A DNA stretch of 64,000 bases from Candidatus Poribacteria bacterium (GTDB taxonomy: Bacteria > Poribacteria > WGA-4E > WGA-3G). Numbering within the stretch: the stretch's first letter is position 1; each line of letters starts with the position of its first letter. The notes under the pieces are model-generated. The model saw only the letters and a program-made list of their open reading frames with translations, was not told the origin of the DNA and ran no database searches. The stretch is from positions 84,726-148,725 of the forward strand of contig JAJDTM010000017.1 of the NCBI GenBank assembly GCA_022827185.1, given 5' to 3'. The position numbers and the translations under genes were made by a program. Below are positions 16,474 through 26,287 of this stretch, piece after piece.

Positions 16474-16713
16474 TTCTGCATCCTCCGTGTTGATTTCAAC
16501 GGATATTATACAGTGTGGATGCTTAATTGTCAACGTTTCTTGGTAAGGGTTTCGGAGGTATTCAGTTTTCAGCAATTAGCAATCACAGCGGGTCGCGAGC
16601 GCAGCTCGCTCCTACAAGGTTCTGCTATACAACAAAATTTTCCTTGCAGTTTCGCCCTAATCTATGTATAATTTGACATTGTTTCGTTCACCTACAGCAT
16701 ATAGGGAAAGGAC
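16474..16713. other. Divergent intergenic region before the restriction enzyme gene
   Basis: It contains a CAGTTTTCAGCAATTAGCAATC fragment of the palindrome class (about 16560-16583) and a hairpin-forming GCGAGCGCAGCTCGCTCCTAC element (about 16594-16614), both repeat-like. The last part carries the promoter at 16644-16672. No further gene is seen. Confidence 0.45.
16644..16672 (+). promoter_or_regulatory. Promoter of the restriction-methylation gene
   Basis: TTGCAG, 17 bases, TATAAT, located 41 bases before the ATG at 16714. A good housekeeping-type promoter by hexamers and spacing. Confidence 0.6.
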
Positions 16714-19700
16714 ATGCCAGATTTCAATATCAAACCGACACACAAGCCCATCAAAAACTACTATGCTGAACTCGAAAAATATGCGCAGTACGGCGTAGAA
16801 AATGAAGGCACTGTCCGCACCGCATTCCAAAACTTGCTCCAGCATTACTGCCATCGCTCTGACCTCACACTCCTCTGTGAAAAAGCACATTACACCCCAG
16901 AAAACAGACGTATCCAACCGGATGGTGAAGTCGTCGATACTTACGGTCTACCACACGGCTACTGGGAAGCGAAAGATACCCAAGACGACCTTCACACTGA
17001 AGCAGATAAGAAGTTTGCGGCAGGTTACCCCTCGAAAAATATCGTCATCCAATCTCCGACCCATGCCCTTCTCTATCAACACGGACGACTCCAACTTGAC
17101 CTTGACATCACCGAGCCGAGAAACCTCATCCAAGTGCTCCAGACCTTCTTCACCTATCAAGCGGAGAATATCTCAGCATGGCATACCGCCGTCGCTGAAT
17201 TCAAAGACACGGTGCCGGAACTCGGGGACAAATTGGCGGCATTAATCGAAACGGAACGCCAAAACAATCCGCATTTTCAGGAAGCGTTTACCCGTTTTCA
17301 TCAACAGTGTCAAGCCTCAATGAATCCGAACCTCTCCGTCGCTGCTGTGGAGGAGATGCTCATCCAGCATCTGTTGACAGAACGTATCTTCCGCACGGTC
17401 TTTGATAATCCCGACTTTACGCGCCGAAATATTATCGCTCGTGAAATTGAGACTGTCATTGATGTGCTCACAGAACGGACACTGAATCGTTCCGAGTTTC
17501 TCCGCCCTCTGGAGCCGTTCTACGCTGCGATCGAGCAGACTGCCGGTACGATTACCGATTTCTCCCAAAAACAGGGTTTTCTCAACACCGTCTACGAGCA
17601 GTTTTTTCAAGGATTTTCCGTCAAAGTCGCCGATACGCACGGCATCGTCTACACACCACAGCCGATCGTCGATTTCATGGTGAAAAGCGTTGCGCATCTT
17701 TTACAGACCGAGTTTGATCGTTCACTTTCGGATAGTGGCGTGCATATCATCGACCCGTTCGTCGGCACTGGCAACTTCATCGTCCGCATTATGCAGGCGT
17801 TGGATCCCATCTCACTGGAACGCAAATATACGGCGGATCCGCCGGAACTCCAGTGCAATGAGGTAATGCTCCTGCCCTACTACATCGCCAGTATGAACAT
17901 CGAGCAAGAATACTACACGGCAACGCACCGGTATCTACCCTACGAAGGTATCTGTCTCGTGGATACGTTTGAGATGATAGAGGACCAGCAGATGCAGCTC
18001 CTCACGCCTGCGAACACGGCACGCGTCGAAAAGCAGAAAGAGACTGATATGTTCGTCGTCATCGGCAATCCACCTTACAATATGGGGCAGGTTAACGAGA
18101 ACGATAACAACAAAAACCGGAAGTATGAGACCATGGACCAGCGCGTTGCGGATACTTATGTAAAAGACTCCAAAGCAACGCTTAGAACTGCGCTCTACGA
18201 TCCATACATAAAAGCAATTCGATGGGGGTTGGACAGGATTGATGACGAAGGCGTTGTCGCTTTCGTCACAAACAACAGTTTTCTCAGCGGCGTGGCGTTT
18301 GACGGCATGCGGAAACACCTCGCCGAAGATTGCGATGCAATCTATATCCTCGATTTAGGTGGAAATGCGCGGAAAGGGTTAAAAGTCTCTGACGCGAATG
18401 TGTTCGGGATTCGCGTCGGCGTGAGCATCAACCTATTTGTAAAGAAAAAGGAAAACCGGTCGGAATTACCGCGTATTTTCTACCATCGTACCCATGACTT
18501 GTGGGACAAGCAACAGAAATTCGACTTTCTGGATGAATGCCAACATACAGGCAATGTCCCGTGGCAACCGATCCAACCCGACACGCGGCACACATGGCTG
18601 ACTGAAGGACTCCACACCGAATTTGAGACCTTTATGCCAATGGGGACAAAAGAAGCGAAAGCATCAAAGGATGCAGCAAAAAATGTGATTTTTCAAACTT
18701 ACAGTACCGGTATCCTCACTGGTCGTGATGCATGGATTTACAATTTTAATCGAAACGTGCTAACTGAAAACATAAGTAAAATGATCCAAACTTATAATAC
18801 TGAAGTGACTCAATGGGGCCAAAGAACAGATCGAAATGTTAACCTTGATGATTTTGTGATACCTGATGATAAAGAAATCAAATGGAGTCGGAACTTAAAA
18901 CGCGAATTGAAACAAAACAAAATTGCCGAATCCGCTGAACATAAGGTAAGAAATTCACTCTATCGTCCTTTCACGAAATCTAATCTGTTTTTTGATTCCA
19001 TTATGAACGATGAAGTTTCCCTCTTCCCGTTCATCTTTCCCACGCCAGAAACCGAAATGGAAAATCGGGTGATATGGCTTAAGGTCGGAAGAGACTGGCC
19101 GATGTTTGGATTAATGGTCAATCAACTTGCTGATCAATTGCCTCAAGGTGGTTCTCAATGCTTCCCCTTCTACATCTACGACGCAGACGGCACCAACCGA
19201 CGCGAAAACATCACCGATTGGGCATTGACAGAATTCCGTACCCATTACAACGACGACACCATCACCAAATGGGACATCTTCCACTACAATTACGGACTCC
19301 TGCATCACCCTGACTATCGCCAGAAATACGAAGCGAACCTCAAACGCGACCTGCCACACATCCCTTTCGCCGCGGATTTCCGAGAATTCGCAGCAGCAGG
19401 TGCACGCTTAGCGGATCTCCACATCAACTACGAATCTCAACCTGAATACGATAAACTCAAGTTCGTCCAAACTCCGGATGTGCCGCTCAATTGGCGTGTC
19501 GAGAAGATGAAATTCTCCAAAGATAAAACCTCGCTCATCTACAACGATTTCCTGACACTATCGGGTATTCCTCCAAAGGTTTTTGATTATCGACTCGGCA
19601 CGCGTTCGGCTTTGGAATGGGTGGTAGATCAGTATCGTGTGAAGACAGACAAGCGGAGCGGTATTGTTAACGACCCAAACCGTACGGACGATCCGCAGTA

Positions 19701-19788
19701 TATTGTTAAGTTGATTGGGAAGATGATTATGGTGAGTTTGGAGACGGTGGATATTGTTGATGGGTTGCCTGCTTTAGAGATAAAGTAG
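16714..19788 (+). CDS. Fused restriction endonuclease-adenine methyltransferase (type IIG / ISP-like)
   Basis: A 1024-residue restriction-modification polypeptide. An N-terminal nuclease-like region has GYWEAKD at about 82-88 (E-x-K of a PD-(D/E)xK site, with Asp 17 residues upstream). A helical linker follows. The N6-adenine methyltransferase core has motif I as DPFVGTGNF (about 346-354) and the catalytic NPPY (about 451-454), then a long target-recognition and C-terminal domain resembling type ISP enzymes. No helicase motifs (Walker A or DEAD/DEAH) were found between nuclease and methylase, so it resembles a single-chain type IIG enzyme more than a full ISP enzyme. It would methylate and cut foreign DNA in the cytoplasm. 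It begins with a good AAAGGA site and leads the defence island that continues with SIR2 and STAND genes. Confidence 0.82.
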   Translation: MPDFNIKPTHKPIKNYYAELEKYAQYGVENEGTVRTAFQNLLQHYCHRSDLTLLCEKAHYTPENRRIQPDGEVVDTYGLPHGYWEAKDTQDDLHTEADKKFAAGYPSKNIVIQSPTHALLYQHGRLQLDLDITEPRNLIQVLQTFFTYQAENISAWHTAVAEFKDTVPELGDKLAALIETERQNNPHFQEAFTRFHQQCQASMNPNLSVAAVEEMLIQHLLTERIFRTVFDNPDFTRRNIIAREIETVIDVLTERTLNRSEFLRPLEPFYAAIEQTAGTITDFSQKQGFLNTVYEQFFQGFSVKVADTHGIVYTPQPIVDFMVKSVAHLLQTEFDRSLSDSGVHIIDPFVGTGNFIVRIMQALDPISLERKYTADPPELQCNEVMLLPYYIASMNIEQEYYTATHRYLPYEGICLVDTFEMIEDQQMQLLTPANTARVEKQKETDMFVVIGNPPYNMGQVNENDNNKNRKYETMDQRVADTYVKDSKATLRTALYDPYIKAIRWGLDRIDDEGVVAFVTNNSFLSGVAFDGMRKHLAEDCDAIYILDLGGNARKGLKVSDANVFGIRVGVSINLFVKKKENRSELPRIFYHRTHDLWDKQQKFDFLDECQHTGNVPWQPIQPDTRHTWLTEGLHTEFETFMPMGTKEAKASKDAAKNVIFQTYSTGILTGRDAWIYNFNRNVLTENISKMIQTYNTEVTQWGQRTDRNVNLDDFVIPDDKEIKWSRNLKRELKQNKIAESAEHKVRNSLYRPFTKSNLFFDSIMNDEVSLFPFIFPTPETEMENRVIWLKVGRDWPMFGLMVNQLADQLPQGGSQCFPFYIYDADGTNRRENITDWALTEFRTHYNDDTITKWDIFHYNYGLLHHPDYRQKYEANLKRDLPHIPFAADFREFAAAGARLADLHINYESQPEYDKLKFVQTPDVPLNWRVEKMKFSKDKTSLIYNDFLTLSGIPPKVFDYRLGTRSALEWVVDQYRVKTDKRSGIVNDPNRTDDPQYIVKLIGKMIMVSLETVDIVDGLPALEIK

Positions 19789-19811
19789 TAGACATACGCC
19801 GGGTGCCGTAA
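19785..19811. repeat. TGCCTACTAC-family repeat, inverted copy
   Basis: GTAGACATACGCC followed by GGGTGCCGTAACC is the reverse orientation of the element at 15733 and 60889. It overlaps the last bases of the restriction gene, including its stop codon. Confidence 0.45.
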
Positions 19812-19837
19812 CCTTATAACTACAAATCCTATTTTTC

Positions 19838-19866
19838 TTGATTCTTTTCGTTAAATGTGCTACTAT
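19838..19866 (+). promoter_or_regulatory. Promoter of the SIR2 gene (twin of 21204-21232)
   Basis: TTGATT, 17 bases, TACTAT, with TGC just before the -10. The block CTTGATTCTTTT-GT-AAATGTGCTA-TATTTT-T-AA is almost identical to that before the STAND gene, differing at only a few positions. Predicted start of transcription is about 95 bases before the coding region. Confidence 0.65.
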
Positions 19867-19967
19867 TTTGTTAACCGTTGATTGTGAGGAGGTAAGGTCA
19901 AGGGGCCTGCATATCACTTGCAATGTCATTTCACAATAATATTGGAGAACGTTTAGTATAGCATTTC

Positions 19968-21131
19968 ATGAGTTTTGGCAAGGTCCTAATCCGTAGGAGT
20001 ATGGAGGATTTTACGCTATATACTTTCGCTATCATTCTCGCTTTTTACATGAACAATCCAGAAACTAAACCCGAAATTTTTACACCTGAAGAACGAGATG
20101 AAAACGAAGAACGAAAGCGTGAGTTGATTAAACTTGTTGCTTCAGGCGAGGCAGTATTGCTTGTTGGTGCTGGAAGCAGCAAGCGTGTGGGTTACCCAGA
20201 TTGGCGTGGTCTTCTAAAGAATTTAGAGGATTTAACTAATGAATTTGGCTATGGTTTTAAGCCGGACAAAAAAAAGCGTGAAGATTTTCCCTTGACATAC
20301 GCACAAGAAATCAAATTACATGTTTGCCAAAATGGTGATTTAAAAAAGTACTATACTTTACTTGCGCGATTATTGGAGCTTGACCTTGATATTGAAAATC
20401 CTCCGGTTGAAAAGTTGCATAAAACTCTGGTTTCACTACCGTTCAGAGGTATCCTGACAACAAATTACGATATAGTCCTTGAAGCAGCGTTAGCGGATAT
20501 TACACAATCGCCAGTAGGCCTCAATTCATTGATTGTTCATGAGGACTTTGAGATAGAGGTTAATAGATTTATTCGAGCGGTTAGTGATCAAAGCAGACCA
20601 CGACGTATTGCCCACTTACACGGAAGATATGACTTACCAAAGAGCATCATTTTGACTAGTAAGGACTATGAAAAAGCTTACGGTTTTGTTGTTCCAGAAG
20701 AAACTTCGGAATTAAAGAACTACCAAGGAATTTCTCGCTTAAATCTTTTTAATCCCGACTCAGAGCAGAAGAATTCTCAACCAACTCTTCATCGGAGATT
20801 GTTGTCAGTTATTTTACCTACACGTCGTTTGGTTTTTGTAGGTTTCAGTATGGATGATCCTTACTTCGAGAAAATGTTAAAAACTGTTAGTATGGAAATG
20901 ACAGAATCGGGAACATCTACTCATTTCGCTATTATGGATATCTGCCCCAAATGTGCCCAGACCTTGAAAGCCAAAGCTAAAAAGCGCAAAAGGGATTATG
21001 GTGTTGATACTGTATTCTACAAGGTATGCTATGGTTCTGCCAATCCACATCAAGGTTTAGATTGTATACTTGATGAAATTGGTAAAGAGTGCAAAATTGG
21101 AAATCAACCTGAGATTGATGATGCGGAGTAG
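19968..21131 (+). CDS. SIR2-domain protein (predicted NAD-consuming defence effector)
   Basis: 387 residues with a SIR2-like domain of the type found in antiphage systems. The NAD-binding signature VLLVGAGSS lies at about 62-70, TTNYD at about 163-167 (catalytic Asn) and HLHGRYD at about 216-222 (catalytic His). A late VFVGFSMDDPYF segment is typical of this subfamily. A CPKC pair near residue 328 could hold zinc but lacks a clear second pair. Such proteins typically deplete NAD to abort infection (family knowledge). The start is uncertain: in-frame ATGs at 19968, 19998 and 20049 all lack an ideal ribosome-binding site. Codon use is A/T-rich like the next gene, and the two share near-identical promoters, so they probably act together. 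Confidence 0.8.
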   Translation: MSFGKVLIRRSMEDFTLYTFAIILAFYMNNPETKPEIFTPEERDENEERKRELIKLVASGEAVLLVGAGSSKRVGYPDWRGLLKNLEDLTNEFGYGFKPDKKKREDFPLTYAQEIKLHVCQNGDLKKYYTLLARLLELDLDIENPPVEKLHKTLVSLPFRGILTTNYDIVLEAALADITQSPVGLNSLIVHEDFEIEVNRFIRAVSDQSRPRRIAHLHGRYDLPKSIILTSKDYEKAYGFVVPEETSELKNYQGISRLNLFNPDSEQKNSQPTLHRRLLSVILPTRRLVFVGFSMDDPYFEKMLKTVSMEMTESGTSTHFAIMDICPKCAQTLKAKAKKRKRDYGVDTVFYKVCYGSANPHQGLDCILDEIGKECKIGNQPEIDDAE

Positions 21132-21162
21132 TTGGTAGTCTGTCAACTTTCAAATCATCTGC

Positions 21163-21189
21163 TTTAGCCCTGTAAGGGCGGTATGTTTA
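21163..21189. repeat. Dispersed palindrome (AGCCCTGTAAGGGCGG type)
   Basis: TTTAGCCCTGTAAGGGCGG followed by TATGTTTA, with GCCCT/AGGGC arms. A near-identical copy is at 62334-62361. It sits immediately upstream of the STAND gene promoter. Confidence 0.5.
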
Positions 21190-21203
21190 GAATCTTGGTT
21201 TGC

Positions 21204-21232
21204 TTGATTCTTTTTGTCAAATGTGCTATTAT
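21204..21232 (+). promoter_or_regulatory. Promoter of the STAND NTPase gene (twin of 19838-19866)
   Basis: TTGATT, 17 bases, TATTAT, with TGC preceding the -10. It is nearly the same as the SIR2 promoter, again about 100 bases ahead of the coding start, so the leaders have similar lengths. Confidence 0.65.
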
Positions 21233-21337
21233 TTTCTCAAGGTTATCATGAAACACTGTTAGAAGAATTTTTTGTGACTCCGTAATATTGCTGCATGCCA
21301 AGGTCCTTGAATTTATTATACATGAGGTGTTATTTCA

Positions 21338-24300
21338 ATGAATTTGAAAAAAACTCAAGATAGAATCAATGAATTGATGTCAAGGTTTGTAGCCCAGATT
21401 AAAGGGGCGACAGCAATGAATAGAACAGACATCAATCGTATATCTGAGGATGTGCTAATTCGATTGTTTTCAGAAATCTATGGACATACAGAATTGAAAA
21501 ATTTAAATGTGGAAGATACTAATACACCAGCGATAGATTTAGGAGATAAGGAAACAAGAACTGCCTACCAAATTACGTCAACGCCCAGTTCTCAAAAAGT
21601 AAAGCGGACTTTAGAAAAATTTGTTGCTCATAAACTCTACGAAGATTACGACCACCTCGTTATCTATATTCTGACAGAAAAACAAAGCAGATATCAAGGA
21701 CGAGGATTTGACGAAATAATACAAGGCAAATTCTGTTTTGATAAGAAAAATGATATACGCGATTATCGCGACTTACTCAGAGAAATTTCTGGGTTTCCTT
21801 TGGACAAGGTCCATAGGATAGAAAGTATACTTGAGCAACATTTTGGAGAAAAACAAGAAAATGATGAGCCACAAGATATATTGGATTGGTTAGAACAGAC
21901 TAATGGTTTGTGGGGAGAGGAGTCTGGAACTATAAAAATTAATCGGAAGAAATTACGCAGTGATTTGTTGGACTTTGCCTCGCGAGGAAGCGGAGTCGTT
22001 ATTGGAAGTCCAGGGGTTGGGAAAACATATTTACTCAAAGAACTCCATCAACACTTAAAGTCATCCGAAGTACCGTATCTACTTTTACCCCTTGATCAAC
22101 TGGGAAATGGGACCAACGAAACCTTACGACAAGAGTTATCTTACAAAGGGGACCTGATTGAAAAGTTGAAGTCCGTTCCGGTATCAGATGATAAAGCAAT
22201 TTTGCTGTTTGATGCCTTTGATGCCGCTCGAGATGAAGAAACACGCAATCGCTTCCTAAAGTTAATACGGAGTGCAGTCTATAAACTCAAAGAATCGTGG
22301 AATATTATCGTTACAGTCCGGACTTATGATGCAACAAAATCTCAAGAACTCTTAGACTTGTTTGGCAATCGTGACGATACCGCTCTAACTCAAGATGCTA
22401 ACGACAAAATTTTATGCCGCCATTTCACAATTCCCCCCTTCGATGAGAATGAGGTTCTACAAGCCTTGGAACAGATTGATTGTCCCAGAAAAATCTACGA
22501 CGAAAGTACTTCAGACTTTAAGAGGATCCTTGCCAAGCCTTTTAATCTTTGGCTATTGGAAAAAATTCTGAAATCTGTGCCGAAGGCTCCTGATTTTAGT
22601 CAGATTCGTTCTGAAGTCCAATTACTCGGTCTGTTTTGGCGACGGCGAATTGAGAATGAAAGTAAAGAGCTCATTTTGCGACGAATCTCATACCGAATGG
22701 TTAAGGAACGTTTATTAACCATCAAGGTGGATGATATTTATGATGATGTGGACCTTGATAAGCTGGTGAGAAAGACAGCTTGGGATAAACTCCAAAGTGA
22801 TGAGATCTTGACAAAAATATCTTCAAGTGGACAACGGATTGCATTTTTTCACAACATTCTCTTTGACTATGCAGTTAGCGTTCTGCTCATTGATGATGAA
22901 CCTCAACACCTTGAGAATTTTATTCTTGAGGATCTGTCGCGTCCGCTTTTTCTTCGACCGAGTCTCACCTACTTTTTCACGCGCCTCTGGTACTATGATG
23001 ACTCCGCGAGTTTCTGGGAAGCTTTTTGGCATATTTTACAAAACGATCAATCTGTTCCTCTGCGTCTTGTCGCGCGCTTGGTACCAACAAGCGTTATTGC
23101 AAATGAAGCACGCAAGATTAACCAATTAACACTACTTTCAGAGAAACTGCAGAACGTTGAAAAGAAAGAAATCGCAAACGAAGCAGTAACATGCCTATTG
23201 CAGGCACTTCAAACTCTACAAATTAAACGTGACACTCTCTGGATCAATTTTTTCGACAAGATTTCGGTGTACTTGAACGAAAAGTTTGCTTGGGATTTGG
23301 CAAATCTTACTTCGGCTATTCTTGAACGAACGAGTGAATCCGAAAATTCAGGGGTCGTGCATGCTTGTGGACGGGTTGGACGACGGTTGCTTGAATGGGT
23401 ATGGCAGAAAAGAGAAGCAGGTAAAAATACTTGGTATGATCGGTTTGGTGGCCGCTCGGCAGTGCCACTTGTTGCCCAAACATATCACACGAAACCTGAG
23501 AAGTCTCGGATGCTCCTTGAAAAGATTCTGGAGTTGCCGCAGGAGGATAATTTCCCGATAACCTTCTTGTCATGGTTGACCAGATATGTGGACAAAATTT
23601 GGGACAATGATCCTGAATTTGTCACCTTAATTTATCACACCGCATTCCATCACAATGAATCCAGCGATGCAAAAACAAGTCTTAGTAGCGGCGTTTTAGC
23701 TATGACAAGTACCCGCCGACAGGATTACAGCATGTGCCGATATCGGTTGATAAAACATTTTTCTGGTTTTCTTCAAGCGGCCCCATTATCTGCAACACAA
23801 GCGGTAATCCGAAGTTTAAATGTCTTCATTGTTGGAGAACATGTTGTCCGATACCTTAGAGCAGGTGTAGAACTTGAGGATATGATAGAGATATTCAATT
23901 TTCGTGGAAAACCCGCTTACTTTATGGAAGATGGTAGTTATATATGGGATGAACAAGAATATACTGATGAACCGATTGAAATGGCGGACGCTCTGTTTGA
24001 ATATATCGGAGAATTAGCGATGTCGGAAGACGCGTGTCTTGATTCACTACTTGACGTTTTCCGTAATGAAGTTATAATAGCGTTCTTTTGGAAACGACTT
24101 TTAGGGACTGCGTCCCAGTTTCCAAGGGTTTTCGCTCCGCGCTTGTTTGAATTATGTATTGCGAAACCCATTCTGAGAGGTAATGATACCCGTTATGAAC
24201 TCGGCATGTTTTTAGAAACCGCTGCGCCTGAGTTTGGATCAGACCAACGTCGTCAGATTGAAAAAAATATCTTGGCACTTCCAGAAGAAGCGACAGATGA

Positions 24301-25996
24301 GGATTCCCACAATGCCCTTGCCTATCGAAGAAATCGGCTCCTTGAACGAATTCCTGAGAATTTGTTAGTTACGGATGAAGCAAAGCAAATCCGGGGAAAA
24401 ATGGTGCGTGAGAATGATATTCAGGAAAATCGACCATTAGTTAGTTTCAGTACCCAGACGGAGGCTGTTACTGAGGAGAAATGGTTTCAAACACAGGGTG
24501 TTGACATAACTAAGTCTGAAAATCAAGGATTGCAACGCTTTTCCGCCCCTCTCAATAAATTTAGTTCAGATTGGATGAACGGTGTACCAACTATGGAAGC
24601 CTCTAAGTTGGTTTTACCGCAATTACGGAAGGCACACACTGCTGTAAAGGATAATACAGAAGCCGATAAAGAGGTAATGAATTCGCTTTGGCATAAATTA
24701 ACTGCCTGCGTGGCAATTCTCGGTCGGGTTGCTAATAAACTTGAGAACAGCGAGTTTTGTTTTTGTCGAGAAGCACTTCTGGAGGCAGCGAAACATGAAG
24801 AACCTAAACTAAATCCTCAATATGATGACCATTTTGATTCCCCAGGGTATTCACCGTGTGCCAGACACGAAGCTGCCAGTGGACTCCTTAGGTTTGCTTC
24901 TTACCAACCTGATATGGAAATATTAGACGCCCTTGAGACGCTCGCGAGTGATTGTGTGCCCTCTGTTCGGATGGTAACAGCAATGGAGTTGTTCCGAGTT
25001 TACAACAAAGCACCAGAAAGATTCTGGCATATCATGGACAAAAGGGCAGCACATGAGCGAAATCGCGTCGTGCAAAAGTTCCTCTACTATACATTAACTC
25101 GGGTAGTTGCAAGGGAAAAAGAAAATGAAGGCAAGACAACCCGCGTCATGGCGAAACTATTGGAACATACACCTCCACTTACAGAAGGTTTAGAGCCATC
25201 GGATTCGTTCATCGTTTTGTTGATGTGGTTAAGAATTGATCGCCAAAATTCATGGGCATTCAAAACAATTAAGGATACGTATTTCAAAGACCCGATCCGA
25301 TTTGCTAAGCCGCTGAGTCGTGCGGTATCTGAGGTCGTGAGAGATTACGTCCAGCCGAAGTCCCTTGAAACCGAAGATGGACGCAGGAGAGCGAAACGAG
25401 CAATTGAGTGGTTAGGAGATGTGATTGGTCTGGTTTCTGATAGAATTAAGGAATTGTATTGTATCGTCAAGGAAGATGAGACTGAGGAAAGTGTGGAAAG
25501 GTTACATGATACGTACAAAGTGGTTGATGAAGTTATTACACGTCTTTACTTTGCTGTTGCCTATAAAAGAGATAAGTCTGAAGAACCTGTTGAGGAAATC
25601 TCTGACAATTTACGCTGTGATTACTACAATGAAGTCAAACCTTTGATGCAACAGGTCATTACTTTTGCACAAGACCCGGCAAGCGGTATTATGTTTGCAC
25701 CGACAGCGCACTATTTCATGCAACTTTTAAGGAGCTTCCTCGACTGTAATCCGAAAGAGGTTTTGCATTTAGCAACAGAGGTTGTAAAGTCAAGTGAAAA
25801 GTTCGGATATACGCTTGATACGCTTGCGGTTAGGGAGGTTGTAGAATTCGTTGAAATTGTACTTGCTGACTACCGGCACGAAGTGCGTGACGGCGAAGCC
25901 TTGAAAGACTTGCTGGATCTGTTAGATCTTTTTGCCAAAATAGGCTGGTCTGATGCGCTTAAACTCGTCTGGCGGCTTGATGAGGTTTTTCGGTAA
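21338..25996 (+). CDS. SMEK-domain STAND NTPase (Avs-like candidate defence protein)
   Basis: A 1552-residue protein laid out like antiviral STAND NTPases. The N-terminus (about 20-165) is a SMEK-type domain, thought to be nuclease-like: MNRTDINRISEDVLIRL, then NTPAIDLGDKE and YQITST. The central P-loop NTPase has Walker A GSPGVGKT at about 223-230, Walker B ILLFDAFD at about 286-293 and a VTVRTYDATKS sensor-like strand. The remaining 1000 or so residues are helical, with no recognised repeat consensus, and would be the sensor region. GAGGTG precedes the ATG. In Avs systems the C-terminal part recognises a phage protein and activates the N-terminal effector (family knowledge). The gene is A/T-rich and follows a SIR2 gene with a twin promoter. 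The phage trigger cannot be read from sequence. Confidence 0.75.
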   Translation: MNLKKTQDRINELMSRFVAQIKGATAMNRTDINRISEDVLIRLFSEIYGHTELKNLNVEDTNTPAIDLGDKETRTAYQITSTPSSQKVKRTLEKFVAHKLYEDYDHLVIYILTEKQSRYQGRGFDEIIQGKFCFDKKNDIRDYRDLLREISGFPLDKVHRIESILEQHFGEKQENDEPQDILDWLEQTNGLWGEESGTIKINRKKLRSDLLDFASRGSGVVIGSPGVGKTYLLKELHQHLKSSEVPYLLLPLDQLGNGTNETLRQELSYKGDLIEKLKSVPVSDDKAILLFDAFDAARDEETRNRFLKLIRSAVYKLKESWNIIVTVRTYDATKSQELLDLFGNRDDTALTQDANDKILCRHFTIPPFDENEVLQALEQIDCPRKIYDESTSDFKRILAKPFNLWLLEKILKSVPKAPDFSQIRSEVQLLGLFWRRRIENESKELILRRISYRMVKERLLTIKVDDIYDDVDLDKLVRKTAWDKLQSDEILTKISSSGQRIAFFHNILFDYAVSVLLIDDEPQHLENFILEDLSRPLFLRPSLTYFFTRLWYYDDSASFWEAFWHILQNDQSVPLRLVARLVPTSVIANEARKINQLTLLSEKLQNVEKKEIANEAVTCLLQALQTLQIKRDTLWINFFDKISVYLNEKFAWDLANLTSAILERTSESENSGVVHACGRVGRRLLEWVWQKREAGKNTWYDRFGGRSAVPLVAQTYHTKPEKSRMLLEKILELPQEDNFPITFLSWLTRYVDKIWDNDPEFVTLIYHTAFHHNESSDAKTSLSSGVLAMTSTRRQDYSMCRYRLIKHFSGFLQAAPLSATQAVIRSLNVFIVGEHVVRYLRAGVELEDMIEIFNFRGKPAYFMEDGSYIWDEQEYTDEPIEMADALFEYIGELAMSEDACLDSLLDVFRNEVIIAFFWKRLLGTASQFPRVFAPRLFELCIAKPILRGNDTRYELGMFLETAAPEFGSDQRRQIEKNILALPEEATDEDSHNALAYRRNRLLERIPENLLVTDEAKQIRGKMVRENDIQENRPLVSFSTQTEAVTEEKWFQTQGVDITKSENQGLQRFSAPLNKFSSDWMNGVPTMEASKLVLPQLRKAHTAVKDNTEADKEVMNSLWHKLTACVAILGRVANKLENSEFCFCREALLEAAKHEEPKLNPQYDDHFDSPGYSPCARHEAASGLLRFASYQPDMEILDALETLASDCVPSVRMVTAMELFRVYNKAPERFWHIMDKRAAHERNRVVQKFLYYTLTRVVAREKENEGKTTRVMAKLLEHTPPLTEGLEPSDSFIVLLMWLRIDRQNSWAFKTIKDTYFKDPIRFAKPLSRAVSEVVRDYVQPKSLETEDGRRRAKRAIEWLGDVIGLVSDRIKELYCIVKEDETEESVERLHDTYKVVDEVITRLYFAVAYKRDKSEEPVEEISDNLRCDYYNEVKPLMQQVITFAQDPASGIMFAPTAHYFMQLLRSFLDCNPKEVLHLATEVVKSSEKFGYTLDTLAVREVVEFVEIVLADYRHEVRDGEALKDLLDLLDLFAKIGWSDALKLVWRLDEVFR

Positions 25997-26074
25997 GTTG
26001 GCTTTACGCCCTCTTATAGTAAAGTCCGTAATTACTTTTATAGTGTCGGGGTTAATGAAGATTAATTTTTTAAT

Positions 26075-26193
26075 TCGGTAATTTCATAAAATATCCAGTG
26101 AGATTACCACAGCGTTTGTGCCTAAGACCCGGTGCGGTTCCAAACCACACCTACCGGGTCTGGGGATTACCGATTTATCTTCTTAAACTTCAT
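26075..26193 (+). repeat. 119-bp dispersed repeat, copy 1
   Basis: Starts TCGGTAAT and carries ATTACCGA near its end (26166-26173) as short inverted termini. The centre is a cruciform with perfect arms GACCCGGT and ACCGGGTC. A copy of the same length and about 90% identity lies at 49449-49567 in the same orientation. Both are followed by the right end of the AGGACTTACGCA MITE. Confidence 0.7.
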
Positions 26194-26287
26194 CAAACCC
26201 TGCCTGCAGTTGGGATAGTAAGACATTATTACAGTGCATCTCATAGATGTTTGCGTGTATTATTGGGTGAGGATTTTCGATGGAAGC

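Noticed and set aside
16714..25996. BREX, DISARM or complete type I restriction system
   Set aside because: No PglX/BrxC/PglZ set, no HsdR-type helicase or HsdS gene was found; the restriction enzyme is a single chain.
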